Notes: generated by a model from the sequence alone, not told the origin. A stretch of DNA of 64,000 nt from Phorcus lineatus (GCA_921293015.1 OV121096.1:14511000-14574999); one strand, 5' to 3'. Counted from the stretch's first letter, positions 11,147 to 23,760 are shown. Numbers and translations are program-made.

Positions 11147-11316
11147 CAAATTGGAGTAATAGTGTGCCGTATACATAGACATGTGTTGTGCATAGATTAC
11201 ACAGACCTTCTATAACGAATTTTGCCAAGTTTAGTAAAAGTGGTTTATAAGTAGTTTTCAAGAGGGCTGTATACTTTTCATTTGAAGGATACTTACAGTG
11301 ATACGATGGAAGGTAT

Positions 11317-12277
11317 TTACTTCTTAATATTGATGGAAAAGGGGCAGGCCAAAAGGAAATGAAATTCGTCACTGGTGTAAATATTACAGAGTTTACAAAT
11401 TCTTTTGTCCTTATAAATTTTACTCCACCGACCAGTTTCAATAGGTAATTTATGGTTTGAAGTTTTGAAGCGGGTAAGCCAAATTCTTAGATTGCTAGGA
11501 AGTTCTAAAATATATGAGTCGATATGGGGTTTAACTTTGTAAATTTTGTAGTATTTAGCTTTTGAGGAATCAATTTGAGAAGCAGTCCACATTTGGAAAA
11601 ATTTGTCAATAAGGACTCGTTTAATAGATGAGTTTAAAATGTGTGAACTGTTAAAATATTGTTTTATCCATCCATAAATGAAACCTGTTTCCCGCAATAT
11701 TCCTTCAATTGAATTAATTGAATTGAAATTGAATTTAGTATTTGCATTTTGTAAAGTATACATAAGAAGGTACATTTGATATGATAATTTATTTGGGTTT
11801 TGCAACATTTTACGCCAGAAAGAAATAGTTCTACTTTTGATACAAATACTGAGAGGATAACGGCCAAGTTCGCCATAGACCATATAATCTGGTGTAGACA
11901 TTTTTACTTTAAGAATATATTTACAAAATTTAAGATGAATCCGTTCAAGACAAATAATATTTTCAAATCCCCTCACTTCATGAATATAAAAGTATTGGCT
12001 GTACAAGTTGATCAAATAGTTTTAACTGACAATCAAGGGGGATATCTAAAATATTAACTTTACGCAATGATGCGAACATTGATCTTGAGGCTTGCCCATA
12101 CAGGCGTTTAATACATTTACAGAAACGACCTGCAACCTCTTGAGTTTTGGAAAAAGTTCTCCCAAACCCATTTACTAAAACACTACATTTCATATCGTGG
12201 AATAAAGTCAATATCTTTTTTTGTAGTCTTGGTCCGAAATTAAAGACTTCTAAGACATTTACCCTCAGGCAGACCAC
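11317..12277 (-). pseudogene. LINE reverse transcriptase C-terminal region
   Basis: Two overlapping frames (11978-12277 and 11317-12015) separated by a frameshift carry the end of a non-LTR retrotransposon polyprotein. Visible signs: a FDQLVQPILLYS segment that follows the RT core in many LINEs, a VYGELGRYPLSI segment, and a terminal CKLCN...DEFHFLLACP zinc-like motif. The RT catalytic FADD box is not in this fragment. The same C-terminal type occurs on the + strand at about 15960-17234. Confidence 0.65.
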
Positions 12278-12289
12278 CTATCACCTCGC

Positions 12290-12555
12290 TACATGAGTAA
12301 AGCGTGCTTCCACGTCAATCAATCAAAGTCTTGTGATCAGGTCATGGTGTTGTTCATTTCTGTTTGTCTTTTTAATAAAACATTAAGACATTCGGTAAGA
12401 TAAATTGTTATCACATTCCATCAAGGGTGACATAGGGATATATTATTCCCACAAAAGGTTTTATGCATATGGGGTAACTTGACAGGAGATCCCTTCATCT
12501 GGGAAGTCCTTCAACCTGTTGTCGTGTCACATATCGACAACTTTGCACTGGAGAC
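12290..12555. other. Intron sequence, no feature seen
   Basis: No coding or repeat structure recognised between the LINE fragment and the next hAT-like element. Confidence 0.5.
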
Positions 12556-13370
12556 AAGTGCTGCAGCCAGGCTGTGTAATTGCGGGAATCCCGCTAATTG
12601 AACTTACCTTGGCGCTTTATTTATAACGTATGCGAAAAGTAGTCCCTAGTTGAGAATTTTTTTCAATGACTTGTAATTATTATTTTGTAACATGTGATGG
12701 TGGAAATGAAAGGTCTAATGCTGTAGTGTGTGTGTAATTTTTTCTGGATTTTAATTTCACTGTTATGGTGCTGGTGTGAGCCGGCGATCTGACCCCAAGT
12801 TGAAGGCCGAGTGACTGACGGCCTTGACATTAGGGTGATATTTGTTTACCGGTCTTCGGAGCCGCAAAATGTGTGCTCATTTTTTGACTGAAAAGTGCTC
12901 TTTGGCAGGTAAGTCAGTGTGCAAAAGCTCAATGGTCTACCAGATATAGGGAAGTGGCTGTGTTAGAAACACAATGGTGATAGAACTACTTGGAAATAAT
13001 TGTGGTCTATGGCCAATTATTTGATGCAACGTGTAAACAAGAATAATAACAGATTATTTTGTCAAACAAACAAAGTCAAACAAATGAAGCAGATGAAGTA
13101 ACAGAAAAAGATGATGCAACTGTTGAGGTGCATACCGAAAGGATTGTTATTGATGAAAATCGTGAAGCTGTCCAAACAGACGAAACGGAAACTGCAGAGC
13201 GAAGTGACCGTCACATGGCCAAAACTAAATTCATTCACAAGTATTTATTATTTTTTACGCTTGTCTAAGTGTATACTAGAGCTAGTTTTCGGAATTTCTC
13301 TAATTGGCCCACATTTTCAAAAGTTGGGGGCCAATTGGCCCCTGCCACTGAAATCCTGGCTGCAGCACTG
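12556..13370. mobile_element. hAT-like non-autonomous element, about 0.8 kb
   Basis: The ends are inverted: AGTGCTGCAGCCAGG near 12557 and CCTGGCTGCAGCACTG ending 13370. Just inside the right end is GGGGGCCAATTGGCCCC, a feature shared with the right end of the element at 21622-22805. No convincing target duplication was found. A 69-codon acidic open frame at 13059-13268 could be a transposase scrap but resembles nothing certain. Confidence 0.5.
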
Positions 13371-13482
13371 ATAGTCAGTTTAAGTGGTAAAGAGTTATTC
13401 TTGTCATTTTGAAAGGTTTGATAAAATCACATTTTTGGGTCAAAATTGACAGATTTATCATGGTCAGAGGTGACGTTCACAG

Positions 13483-14634
13483 CACAGGGGCGTGTATCGC
13501 CGAAAATAATAATAGTAATATATAATGAAGAAAAAAAAGGGTATCTCTACTATATAAATACTAAAGGGATGTAACGCCCTCAGACCCCTCGTCTTGTTCC
13601 GGGACGAAATCAATTTGGAAATTCAATATAGATTAATATAACAATATACACACATGAAGCCTGATAAATTCCCTTTCAATAGAATGTGAAACAATCAAAA
13701 TCGGTTGACTTTTGACAGAGCTACACTGTTTTGAAATCGAAAAAAGTATGTTTTCTTGTGAGTACGCCAAAATCCTGCCTCACTAAAACATCGCTTTCAA
13801 ACTGATAAAATACGAATTAAACCCTCGCATTCGTACTTTGCACGAGAAATACAACTTTATCGCAATCCCCTTGCATTCCGATTTCGTAGCGTGACTATTC
13901 AAATGAAATATTATGTGATATATACCTTGTAAGCGAGCTTTTAATGCATTATATGCGGTTTCGATCGCTCGAGTCTGCCATGTTTGACCTCAATATTGGA
14001 CAGATGGCATAGAATAGGAGCGGCTCGCTAATTGGTTAAACATTAACTCTTCTGTAGTGAAGTTACAAAGAATTAATGTTTAGCATATCAGCGAGCCGCT
14101 AGTATTCTGCGCTATCCTTCCGATATTAAGGTCAAACATGGCTGACCCGAGCGATCGAAACCACATTTAATGCAGTAAAAGCTCGCTTACGAGGTATTAA
14201 TCACATAATATTTCATCTGAATAGTCATGCTACGAAATCGGAATACATAGGGATTGCGATAAAGTTGTATTTCTCGTGCAAAGTACGAATGCGAGTGTTT
14301 AATTCGTATTTTATCAGTTTGAAAGCGATGTATTAGTGAGGCAGGATTTTGGCATTCACAAGAAAACATACTTTTTTCGATTTCAAAACAGTGTAGCTCT
14401 GTCAAAAGTCAACCGATTTTGATTGTTTCACATTCTATCGAAAGGGAATTTATCAGGCTTCATGTGTGTATATTGTTATATTAATCTATATTGAATTTCC
14501 AAGTTGATTTCGTCCCGGAACAAGACGAGGGGTCTGAGGGCGTTACATCCCTTTAGTATTTATATAGTAGGGATACCCTTTTTTTTCTTCATTATATATT
14601 ACTATTATTATTTTCGGCGATACACGCCCCTGTG
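13483..14634. mobile_element. 1.15-kb foldback (hairpin) DNA element with 8-bp target duplication
   Basis: The left half (13483 to about 14050) and right half (about 14075-14634) are near-perfect inverted copies around a small centre near 14063. Ends: CACAGGGGCGTGTATCGCCG and its complement. The 8-bp direct repeat GTTCACAG lies immediately outside both ends (13475-13482 and 14635-14642). End sequence and 8-bp duplication fit a hAT-superfamily foldback MITE. It has no transposase. Inside the NUP35 intron it would be transcribed as a long hairpin RNA. Confidence 0.85.
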
Positions 14635-14642
14635 GTTCACAG

Positions 14643-14884
14643 TATATATGTTTAAAAAAACTGCACTAATGAACATAATCAAACAAATATAATAATATCA
14701 TGCTTATGATTAGTGATAATTTATGTCAACAGTGCAATTAATTTTTCATTTACTTACAAAAATCTACAGTATGTGACATGTCCGTCCGTAAATTTTGTGT
14801 CCTGACCGTAAGGGCAAAATATAATTGCTACAATAATTTGCCCCTTATGCTGCATATTGTCTGTACTTGCTGTTTCTGAATGTT
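14643..14884. other. Short spacer, no feature seen
   Basis: AT-rich sequence between the foldback element and the SINE; nothing recognised. Confidence 0.5.
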
Positions 14885-14900
14885 CTAAATCCTCTATATG

Positions 14901-15216
14901 GGGGCGTGATAGCGCAGTGGTTAGTGCGTTCGGCTTCGGATCAGGAGGTCCGTGGTTCGAATCCCGCCAGGGGCTCGGCAACTTTGTCTGCAGTAGAGAA
15001 CCGTTCTACACGCAGTCAGGTTTGGGTGCAATGCTACAATGAAATTCAGCGCAGTACCACCCATGGTTCGCTAGTTCCAGCCGATGCTCGCAGGTTTCAC
15101 CGCAATGCATAGCCACAATGGTGTTGCGGGCTTTCTCCCTGCAATAATACTAGCAGCCGCGATATAAGTCAAATAATCTTGAAAGCGGTGTTAAACACCA
15201 ACTCACCTCACCTCAC
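14901..15216 (+). mobile_element. tRNA-derived SINE, 316 bp, with 16-bp target duplication
   Basis: The head resembles a tRNA: A-box-like TAGCGCAGTGG near 14910 and B box GGTTCGAATCC at 14954-14964. The body is about 240 bp and the tail is ACTCACCTCACCTCAC. CTAAATCCTCTATATG flanks it exactly (14885-14900 and 15217-15232). A second member is on the - strand at 17245-17559. Confidence 0.9.
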
Positions 15217-15959
15217 CTAAATCCTCTATATGCAAATTACGCCATAACTACTCAATTTCATAACAAAACCCTACAACCCCATCGTTTCCTTGTCCAATTA
15301 CGCATTCAATGCAAGCATGTACAACTAAATACAATTAGAAATCGCACATTAAACATAAAAAACAACACCCACCGAAGCTGGAGACTGCTCAATCCAAACT
15401 ATTTTTAGATGCATTTGCTTCCACTGTCGACCGAGAATTCACTGATGTTACCGATGTTCCTTCCGAAGTCTACCGATTTCCTTCAAAAGTGGGACGATGT
15501 TGCTTCTGTGAAAAATCTCTGTTATTACCGTTTTTCACCGATGTTGATGGTTTGTTACGCGATTAAGCTGGTTTCCTTCCATCATGGAAGCTTTTCCTTC
15601 TATTAGGCACTGTTTTCCTTCAAATTTGATGCATTTCCTTGAATTACTTAGGGGGGGTCTGATATCGCAAGTGTCATAGGCCATTGGAATTCAATACCAA
15701 TAAATATCATATATATACATTCCAAGAAGTTGACGACTTCAGCTGCAGAAGACACATCAATTGATCAATTGATCGGATGTTTGCACTTAAATATCTCCTG
15801 ACAACAACACTGGGTAAGAGGTAAAACAATTGGAACAACCATTGGTTTACGACCCACATTCATGTATTCCTGGTCCTCCCTGTTAAATTTGATTTAAATT
15901 TGATTAACGATGCCGTTTTTTGTTGAAATGTGTTCGATTCTGTACAAGGAAATCATTCC
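15217..15959. other. Intron sequence, no clear feature
   Basis: No gene is seen. Around 15440-15630 short TTCCTTC/TTCCGAAG and CACCGATGTT motifs recur irregularly, without a clean period. The run GGGGGGGTCTGATATCGC lies near 15651. Confidence 0.45.
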
Positions 15960-17234
15960 TTTGGTCCTTATTTCAATGCCATGTTCTCAGTAACCAAATA
16001 GTAAACTTCTGTCTAATATGTATGAGATTGTAAAGGCATGTGTTAAGAATAATCATGAATCCTTTCGAAAACGTTTGAATAACAATTTGGTGTAACACAG
16101 GGGTATACTTTAAGTTCTTTCTTGTTTTCATTTTTCATTAATAAGCTTGCCACTCAAATTGAAACTAACTGTATAAGCGGTATTCAACTACATCATGAAA
16201 TAGTCCAAATTTTTCTTCTCTTATTTGCGGATGACATTGTCATGTTTTCAAGCATCATTAATGATCTCCAAAATCAATTATATGAACTTAAATATTACTG
16301 TGATGCATGGAAATTGACAGTAAAAGGAGATAAAACATAAATAGTAGTCTTTAAAAAGGGAGGTATTTATCTAAAAGAGAAAAATGGTCACATAGGGTGA
16401 TAATCTAGATTGTTTTAGTTATTACAAATATTTGTATTTTACAAATGGATTGCAGTTGAACAAACTTGTCAAATATACTTGTCTCTAAGCGCAAAAAACA
16501 CTGATTGGAATCCTAAAAGTCCAATAGGAGATAGTAATAACAAAATATTTGATGCTAATATAAACTAAATTTTGACTTATTGGTCTGTTATTTGGGATGA
16601 ACTAATTTTCATAAAATTGAAAGAATACATTTGTGTGCATACAAGAAATATCTTAATGTTAAGTTTAATACAATTAACATAATGGTCGATGGTGAATGTG
16701 GCAGACTTTTAAAGAATCAAAGCTGATACTGGTTGAAGTTGTAAATTATGCCCTCATAGAATGCCCCAAAAATGTCATAACATGATGCTATTGTATGACA
16801 GACACGGAGAAAGAACTTTGGCCTCCAACGTTAAAGATTTCTTATTCTCTATTGGTTTTGGAAACATTTGGAATGATCAATATGTTGAGTTACACACATT
16901 CAAAGGTCAAAACTGATTTGTGTAAAGAAGTATACTGATAATGTGTTAACATAATGAAATTTAAGCGACCATTAGATTTCAGTGTTCAACTCGCAATCCA
17001 TTGGTTGAAAGCGGCTGATATAAAAATGTTCAAAAAGAAGATAGAATATGTAAGCACTGTGTTTTGAATCGAAATGAAGATTTCATCTGTCCTTCTTATC
17101 ATGCACTACAATACAAATACATTAAAATTATAAATATATTAACCCATGTATCATGTTCATCCATTATGCAATGTTTTTTAGAAATGATGTTTAATCGCTG
17201 TAATGTGAATGTATGTATGTATATAACTATAATT
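15960..17234 (+). pseudogene. LINE reverse transcriptase remnant, + strand
   Basis: The clearest part (16122-16340) encodes FSFFINKLA followed by LLFADDIVMFS, the catalytic YADD-type box of non-LTR reverse transcriptases. Stops and frameshifts follow, but a zinc-like end (CKHCVLNRNEDFICP...) is visible near 17050-17110. The 5' endonuclease part is missing, as in typical 5' truncation. A SINE inserted directly after it at 17245. Confidence 0.65.
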
Positions 17235-17244
17235 TATTTATGTA

Positions 17245-17559
17245 AGGTTTAGGTGATATAGGGTTTTACACCGCTTTCACAAGTATTTCACTTATATCGT
17301 GGCTGCTAGTATTATTGCAGGGAGAAAGCCTGCAACGCCATTGTTGCTATGCATTGCGGTGAAAACTGCGAGCAATAGCTGGAACTGGCAAACCATGGGT
17401 TGTACTGCACTGAAATTCAGTGTAGCATTGCACCCAAACCTGACTGCGTGTAGAACAGTTCTCTACTGGAGACAAAGTTGCTGAGCCCCTGGCGGGATTC
17501 GAACCACAGATCTCTTGTTCAAAAGCCGAACACGCTAACCCCTGCACTATCCCGCCCCC
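17245..17559 (-). mobile_element. tRNA-derived SINE, - strand, with 10-bp target duplication
   Basis: Same family as 14901-15216, reversed. The B box is at 17495-17505 (complement of GGTTCGAATCC). TATTTATGTA flanks it at 17235-17244 and 17560-17569. It shares length and body with the first copy but is visibly diverged. Confidence 0.9.
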
Positions 17560-17569
17560 TATTTATGTA

Positions 17570-19661
17570 CTACATGCCTGTGACCTTTTCAGTATGAAAT
17601 AAAGATTGCAGATTGAAGTAAGTACAATTCATGAAGTCAACAAATATATAATGATCCTGATGGCATAAACTTTTCAGTCAAAAATATTCATTCCAAAGTT
17701 TGTATTAAATCTATTATCGCAACACTCACGCATGAAAATAAGAACCGCCTACAAAAATATATTTAAACAAATCATAAGTTTTGATTGATAATCTTGAAGT
17801 TATGATCTGGTCTGATCTAATTCACACCCTGACCCTTTCAAGTAATATATGTTTGTACCAGATTGTGAATTAGATAGAAGCCTTCCATACAGTCTAGGTC
17901 CTCATGCAGCAAGTCTAGATTTGACAGCATACACATATGAAATAAAGAGCCCGAAGGAAAGAATATAATGGATCAATAAATTATTAAAATATTTATTGGA
18001 CTTAATTTTAGTCTAGTTAATGTTAACTCAAAAGTTATAAGCTTCACAGGATCTGTTTCAGTTGACTTTAAAGTCATCACTTGGTGTAAGAAAAGTGAAA
18101 CTTGTTTCGCTATATGCAAAAACTGTTTATCATGAAACACTTATGATATAAGCCAAAAGGTTAGCATGGCTCATTGACTCCCACAAATAAAAGCCACAGA
18201 CCACATTTGAATAACCCAAGCAACAATGTCAATCGGATGCTTGGTGAATATTATTACATGAATTCTTATTTTGTGAAAATAGATAAAATTTTGGATTTTA
18301 CACCATCAATTTAAAACTTCTTATTTCTATTTATGTCAAACTTCGATACAGTCTTCTCCTTGCTTTTCCACTCAGGGTCATAAAATTTGGCTGTCTGCAG
18401 TTCCACTGTAATTCAATACTCTGTAATATGAGACTACCGGTCATTGGTCCTGATACTGCTATATCACCACACCCTATTCACTGTACTCCCTGCTCTCCAC
18501 AGAAAATTCCAATGCATACCAAAACCATGTTGTCTATGAAACACTAATTAGTTTATGGGCAGTGGAACAAATCATTGATGACCTGAAAATAAACAATTGT
18601 AGCACCCTCTTGTAGTCGCACGGGCCTGTCTTTATAATGTAAGGTAACTGTTTGGACAGTTTTAGTAATTGTCATGACAAAGTTGTTTGAATATTCAAGA
18701 ACTAATGAAGTTGTTTCAAAAGTTTAAATAAAAGTTAAAAATATTAATTCCTTTAGAAATAATATTTGTTTGTGTATAGAAATTTACTGTTCAATATAGT
18801 TTTGATGTAGTTGCTTTAAAATTAATGATTTCAGTTTGGTCTAAAAAAAACATAGCGGTTTGGACATTTATAGAATATATATTTTTATTTCAAGAATATT
18901 TTGTAGGGCAAAATTGTGACTATTGCATAAAGGGATTAATTTGATTCTATTTGTCATAAACCAAAACATATTTTCTTATTTTAGGTTATATTTTCTATAG
19001 GAGCAATGATAAGAAAAAGGTGTCACTGTTTGAACAAAATATTTGTAACGGTTTAGAATTGTTTTTATCAGAATTTTGTATTACTGTTTCTAATAATATC
19101 TCCAAGTACTATTAATATGTGTCAATATTGGTTTTGATAAAAGTAAATGATAGTTTAAATGCTTTATGTGGTTAAAAAAATTTTAACCCTATTTTAAACA
19201 TTCTTCAAGATTGTACAGTAAGTTTAGAACTTTTTATCTCTTAATTAAGTAGCCCAAAAAATAATGAACATGATAATAATTTCTTTCTTTTTTATTCAAG
19301 TTAGCAATTTTGGTATGAATTTACATTTCTACCTAATTGGCTCATTTTTAACATACAGGTATAATGTTTTAATTACAATTGGATTTGAAATGATACTGAA
19401 AAAATTATGATGACATCAGTTGAATAGAAATCTGTATCCACAAAAAAAGAACCAATCACAGCTGAGGAGTGAAGGTCAATGACTTATAAACTGTTAAGGA
19501 AAAACAAGTGAATTTGATATGTAACCAATATATGTCAGATACTTGGAGAATGGAGTTATTACCAACTCTCACAAAAATCAATTGCAAACCAACCTGATTC
19601 TATTCAGCCTTTTAGGATTTCGTTTTGATCTTAAATGTGATTATTATCCAAAAAAATAATA
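17570..19661. other. About 2.1 kb of AT-rich intron, nothing recognised
   Basis: No coding, inverted or tandem structure was recognised on either strand. The stretch is rich in TTTAAA and AATATT words with short poly-A runs. Confidence 0.5.
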
Positions 19662-19663
19662 TA

Positions 19664-20996
19664 CAAGGCCAAAAAAGAAAGTGTGTATTATTGAAATTGA
19701 TCAAACTCCTTTAAACATAATTTCGTAAGTGTACAAAATGTAAACCTGTTCCTGATTAATCATATTGAACACAAAAACAGGTTTTCCTCGTGAAATTTAC
19801 TTTAATGGTAAAATACTTGCTGCACGTTTGTGAAAAGGCATGTTTTACACGTGGAGAGTCTGAAAATTCATGCAGCAGTGTGAATCCTTGGATATTTAAA
19901 CACTCAAAACTTTAAACACTATCGTTCACATTAAAACTTGCGCTGCTGTTACAACGACTCCACAAATGCATGCCAAAATTGACAAATAATCAACGTCTCT
20001 TTGCCCTGGGTATGATTAGAGCTGGCAGGACATACAGAGAGGTTGCCCAGCATTTAACTGCCACCGTAACACTGTAGACAGGCTAGTCCAGCGACATGCA
20101 CAACATTGTGCTGTTTGAGACCGACCCCGCTCTGGGAGAGCCCAGGTTACCACCCCTGCACAAGATCGGTATAACCGTGTAGCCCACCGGCAACCGGCAA
20201 CAAACTGCAATGACGACAGCCAGGAACATCCCTAACCTGAGGCGGATACATCCGCAAACAGTAATCAACCGGCTGAGAAAATATGGCTTATGTCCTTGAA
20301 GACCTGCAATCCGTCCAATTTGACGTTACGTCATCGTTGTGCTCGTCTGCAGTGGTGTAGATAATATCGAGGGCATCCCTTACACTGGTGGCAACATGTT
20401 TTATTCACAGATGAATGTTGTTTCCATCTTTCTTCATCAGATGGCCACCAGGGAGTGTACAGACGTCAAAACGAACGTTACGCAGATCTGTGTATCTTGG
20501 AGCGAAACCGGTATGGAGGAGGGTCTCTCATGGTGTGGGATGGTATCACTGCCTGTAACAGAACTGAGCTAGTCATTATTGATGGCAACCTCAATGCAGC
20601 CAGATATCGTGATGAAGTGCTTGCACCTGTTGTTGTCCCGTTTCTGCAACGTCACGGCCCCGGCGTCATTCTACAGCAGGACAACACCCGACGCAACGCA
20701 GCTCGTGTTGTTCAACAGTATGTGCAGCAACAACAAGTGGATGTTCTTCCCTGGCCCACAAATTCGCCCGAAATCTCGCCCATTGAGCACGTATGGGACG
20801 AAATGAAACGTCAGCTACGCCGGCTTCCTGATGCACCATCAACGGTTGTGGAACTCCAAAGACAGCGTATCAAAAATTCGTGTTTATCACAAATTGATTG
20901 ATCTGTGATTTATTGACATTGCCATGAAATAAAAGGAGATATATGTATATATATTGTTAGTGTTTTTTAGCATGCACACTTTCTTTTTTGGGGGAG
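19664..20996 (+). mobile_element. Tc1/mariner-type transposon, 1.3 kb, defective
   Basis: TA dinucleotides lie outside both ends (19662-19663 and 20997-20998). The left end has CCAAAAAAGAAAGTGTG at 19669-19685 and the right end its complement near 20973-20990. A broken transposase gene lies between. Length and layout are normal for the superfamily. Confidence 0.75.
19970..20901 (+). pseudogene. Tc1-type DDE transposase, broken
   Basis: The start near 19970 reads MPKLTNNQRLFALGMIRAG, like the N-terminal helix-turn-helix of Tc1-type enzymes, but stops appear within 35 codons. The last 148 codons are open (20455-20901) and contain YGGGSLMVWDGI, a QQDNTRR box with the second catalytic Asp, and LPWPTNSPEISPIEHVWDEM with the third acidic residue. 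The first-Asp region near 20400 (FTDE-type) is in a different frame. Non-functional. Confidence 0.8.
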
Positions 20997-20998
20997 TA

Positions 20999-21615
20999 CA
21001 GAATTAATTCTAGTTGCTTAATGTGTTGCTAAAACTTGTGTATTTGTTCCAATCTCAATGTTACTACTCAACTGACAAATACAAAAGGTATCAAATTGAC
21101 TGAAAGAAGCATATGTCATTGAAAAGCAAGTGTAGGATATGTTAGGGTATTTGTGGCTGGTGTGTGTACTGACAAAATAGTCTAACCGGTTGAAATTTTT
21201 GAAGAGTTTGCAATTTTAATTTTCAAAGTGTTTATCCAGGCATTGGACAGACTTCCCGTCAATGTGGGGAGGGGGTCGTGGGTGAAGTACCGTATATTAA
21301 TGTGTTATTAATTCGAGTTTTTTATACCAGAAATAAAAGACGTAATTATAATTGAAAATGTTTGTCACACGGCCTTGTTTTCTACGAAATGATAATCTTG
21401 AAACAAAGCGCAAATTGTCACATGTTATACTGAAGTGTAGTCACATGACCTGATTTTCCAAGAAATTTTAATCTGGAACCGATTTGCAATTAGTCACATG
21501 TTGATTTTTTTAATTTACATTTCAGTTATATAAGAAACATGGCTAGAAACAATCGTTCATTTTGAAATTCTATAATTTTATAATTCATTGAAATACATTA
21601 GTATTGACAATTTTC
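20999..21615. other. Intron sequence with one arm of a small repeat
   Basis: No gene is seen. 21113-21165 contains AAGCAAGTGTAGGATATGTTAG, which also forms both arms of the hairpin at 22926-23074. Confidence 0.5.
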
Positions 21616-21621
21616 TAGACA

Positions 21622-22805
21622 CAGTGTTCTGCCGAGGCCGCGCCCTTGCGCCATTCCCGCAATAAATCTACAATTGACGCAATGATTTTAAAGTAAGCGG
21701 GTCAATGGGCGCGTTAAAATGTATCTAAAATCGATTTATGATCATTAAAATTAAATGTCAATTCATATCTGAGCTACTTCGTATTTGGATCGGTAAAGAG
21801 CGCCCGTAACATCACTTCGACCGAGTTATTCTATAACATTTGATTTCATTGGACGTTGATAAGTTTCCGTTCACTACTGCACCAATCACGTTTGGCGATA
21901 CATTATTTATGCAAGGGAAGTAACTCTTATCACTCGCGAATCGGGCGTGAACAAGCAGACGCTTTTCGCGATGGTTCGAAGAAATGAGATAAGTTATCAA
22001 ACTTTATGTGTATAAGAAACAGGAAATATTTATTTTAATGCATAAATATTCATCACGTATTTATAGACTTTAATTGTTTGCAATTGACTATTTTGATTTA
22101 TTTTTAATACAGAAACGAATCGATAATCAATTAATCATTGACATTGCCAACCTCTCAGACGCGAATCCAGATTAATATTTCGTTTTGTTTTACTATTTCC
22201 TTCAATCGTGTTAGTTATTTATGTCAACAAAGAAAAATGATAAAATACCTTTCACTTTTTTATGTTCAAAGATGACCAACTGACATTCTAATAAAACATT
22301 TTTTCAATTTATATCTTATTATTTTCTTCACACGAGTTGCTTATCATTTTTCCACATTAAACATGTCTCGGTGTAATCTTGATTAAATATCTTTTATAAT
22401 TCACAGAAATTAATCAATTTTATAATGGAAAATAAGTGGCTGGGTGATGGTCACTACCATTTAGATTTTTAATTTTTTGGGGGACATGAATGTTTTAATA
22501 ATTAACTAAAGAACATCTTGCCATATTCTTATTTTTAGATGAAACATAGAGATGTGTTAGCTGCAAACAAATAGGTTATTTTTCTTATATAATTTTGAAG
22601 ATTTTTAACTCATAATGTACACAATGCATGCACATAACGTATATACAAACAAAAGAAATAATTTTATGATTTTAATGCGATTTTTAATTTAATAAAAAAT
22701 AAAGGCTTGAAACTGACTTGACCCCTACCCAATAAAAATTGACCCCAACTTTTTTCTGAAGTGGGGCCATTGGCCCTAAGTTTTGAAATGCTTGGCAGAA
22801 CACTG
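21622..22805. mobile_element. hAT-like non-autonomous element, 1.18 kb
   Basis: Inverted ends CAGTGTTCTGCC (21622) and GGCAGAACACTG (ending 22805). The 6-bp TAGACA lies directly outside both ends (21616-21621 and 22806-22811). Near the right end is GTGGGGCCATTGGCCC, similar to the element at 12556-13370. The interior has no transposase. Confidence 0.7.
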
Positions 22806-22925
22806 TAGACATACCATAATGATACCGTTGTACCTCTGATTTTTTCACATTGCAATTGGCCAGTTTTAACCAATGAAAAAAGGTATGACAAATAACAGTA
22901 TTGATAGTTTGTTGATAGCGTCTAG

Positions 22926-23074
22926 CATGTACCGAGAAGCAAGTGTAGGATATGTTAGGTTATTTTCGGTAATGGTGTTCGTTCTTATTTTTTAAGAATT
23001 TTATGTCATTTACTTCTTGGTACACACCAGCCGAAAATAACCTAACATATCCTACACTTGCTTCTCGGTACATG
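22926..23074. repeat. 149-bp hairpin element
   Basis: The left arm starts CATGTACCGAGAAGC and continues through AAGTGTAGGATATGTTAG to TTATTTTCGG. The right arm (about 23030-23074) is its inverted complement. The loop is about 60 bp. Confidence 0.75.
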
Positions 23075-23159
23075 TATGGACAGGATTTGTAACGGGTTGG
23101 ACATAAACATCATCATTCCAATCAACACTAACTTAATGAACATTTAATCAATTTGGTTG

Positions 23160-23760
23160 ACTTATCACAGAGTCGACTTATACACAGTTGTGTACGGTAG
23201 ATTGGCTCCAACTAGTAAATCTTTCAGGTTCTTGTTGTGGCTGAAGGCCTTAATGGGTAGAGATGGGAAGATCTTATTACAGAAATCAGAACCGCTGAGA
23301 AGGGACCAGCATTTCCTGATGATTTGTTTGACTTCCATGTTCATGGGTTTACAGTCGCAAACTAACCCCTTTGCTAGTTTTGTCTGCAGGTGGTTTGCGC
23401 CCTTCCTGGAGAAGATCTCTCCTATTAGTGGCATCCGACTTTTGTTTTGCTTTAGGATAGGTATCCCCTGTTGAGGTACCTTAGAAGAGCAGATTCTACT
23501 GAGTCAGAGAACTGTATATGGTCCTTTCGTCTTGACATATGAAGGATGGAAAGAGCTGTAAAGCAAATAGAAATGCTTATCTGTGGGTTTACAGTCAACG
23601 TGAACTGTAAGGTTTGGAGTTTGTTCTTGTTAGAAAACAAAGTATCCAGAAAAGAAACTTTACTATGCGAGAATTCTGCTATTAATTTGATGGTTTGGTG
23701 GGAAGAATTGAAATAATTGATAAATTTCTCTAGTTTATCCTGTCCTGGTGTCCAGATGAG
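23160..23760 (-). pseudogene. Penelope-like retroelement fragment (after the RT core)
   Basis: Two frames on the - strand (23452-23640 and 23165-23434), continuing upstream to about 23760, carry FLDTLF-like and SVESALLRYLNRGYL motifs and then FSHNKNLKDLLV. These are features of the region after the RT core in Penelope-like elements. No GIY-YIG domain is visible. The name is from motif memory and is moderate. Confidence 0.5.

Noticed and set aside
11000-11200. Tyr/Ile-rich hydrophobic protein
   Set aside because: It is a translation of the TA microsatellite.
13059-13268. Acidic 69-codon frame as a host gene
   Set aside because: It lies inside a hAT-like element and is not supported by splice sites or homology I can name.
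14901-14975. A functional tRNA gene
   Set aside because: The tRNA-like head continues into a SINE body and tail with target duplications, and the cloverleaf is incomplete.
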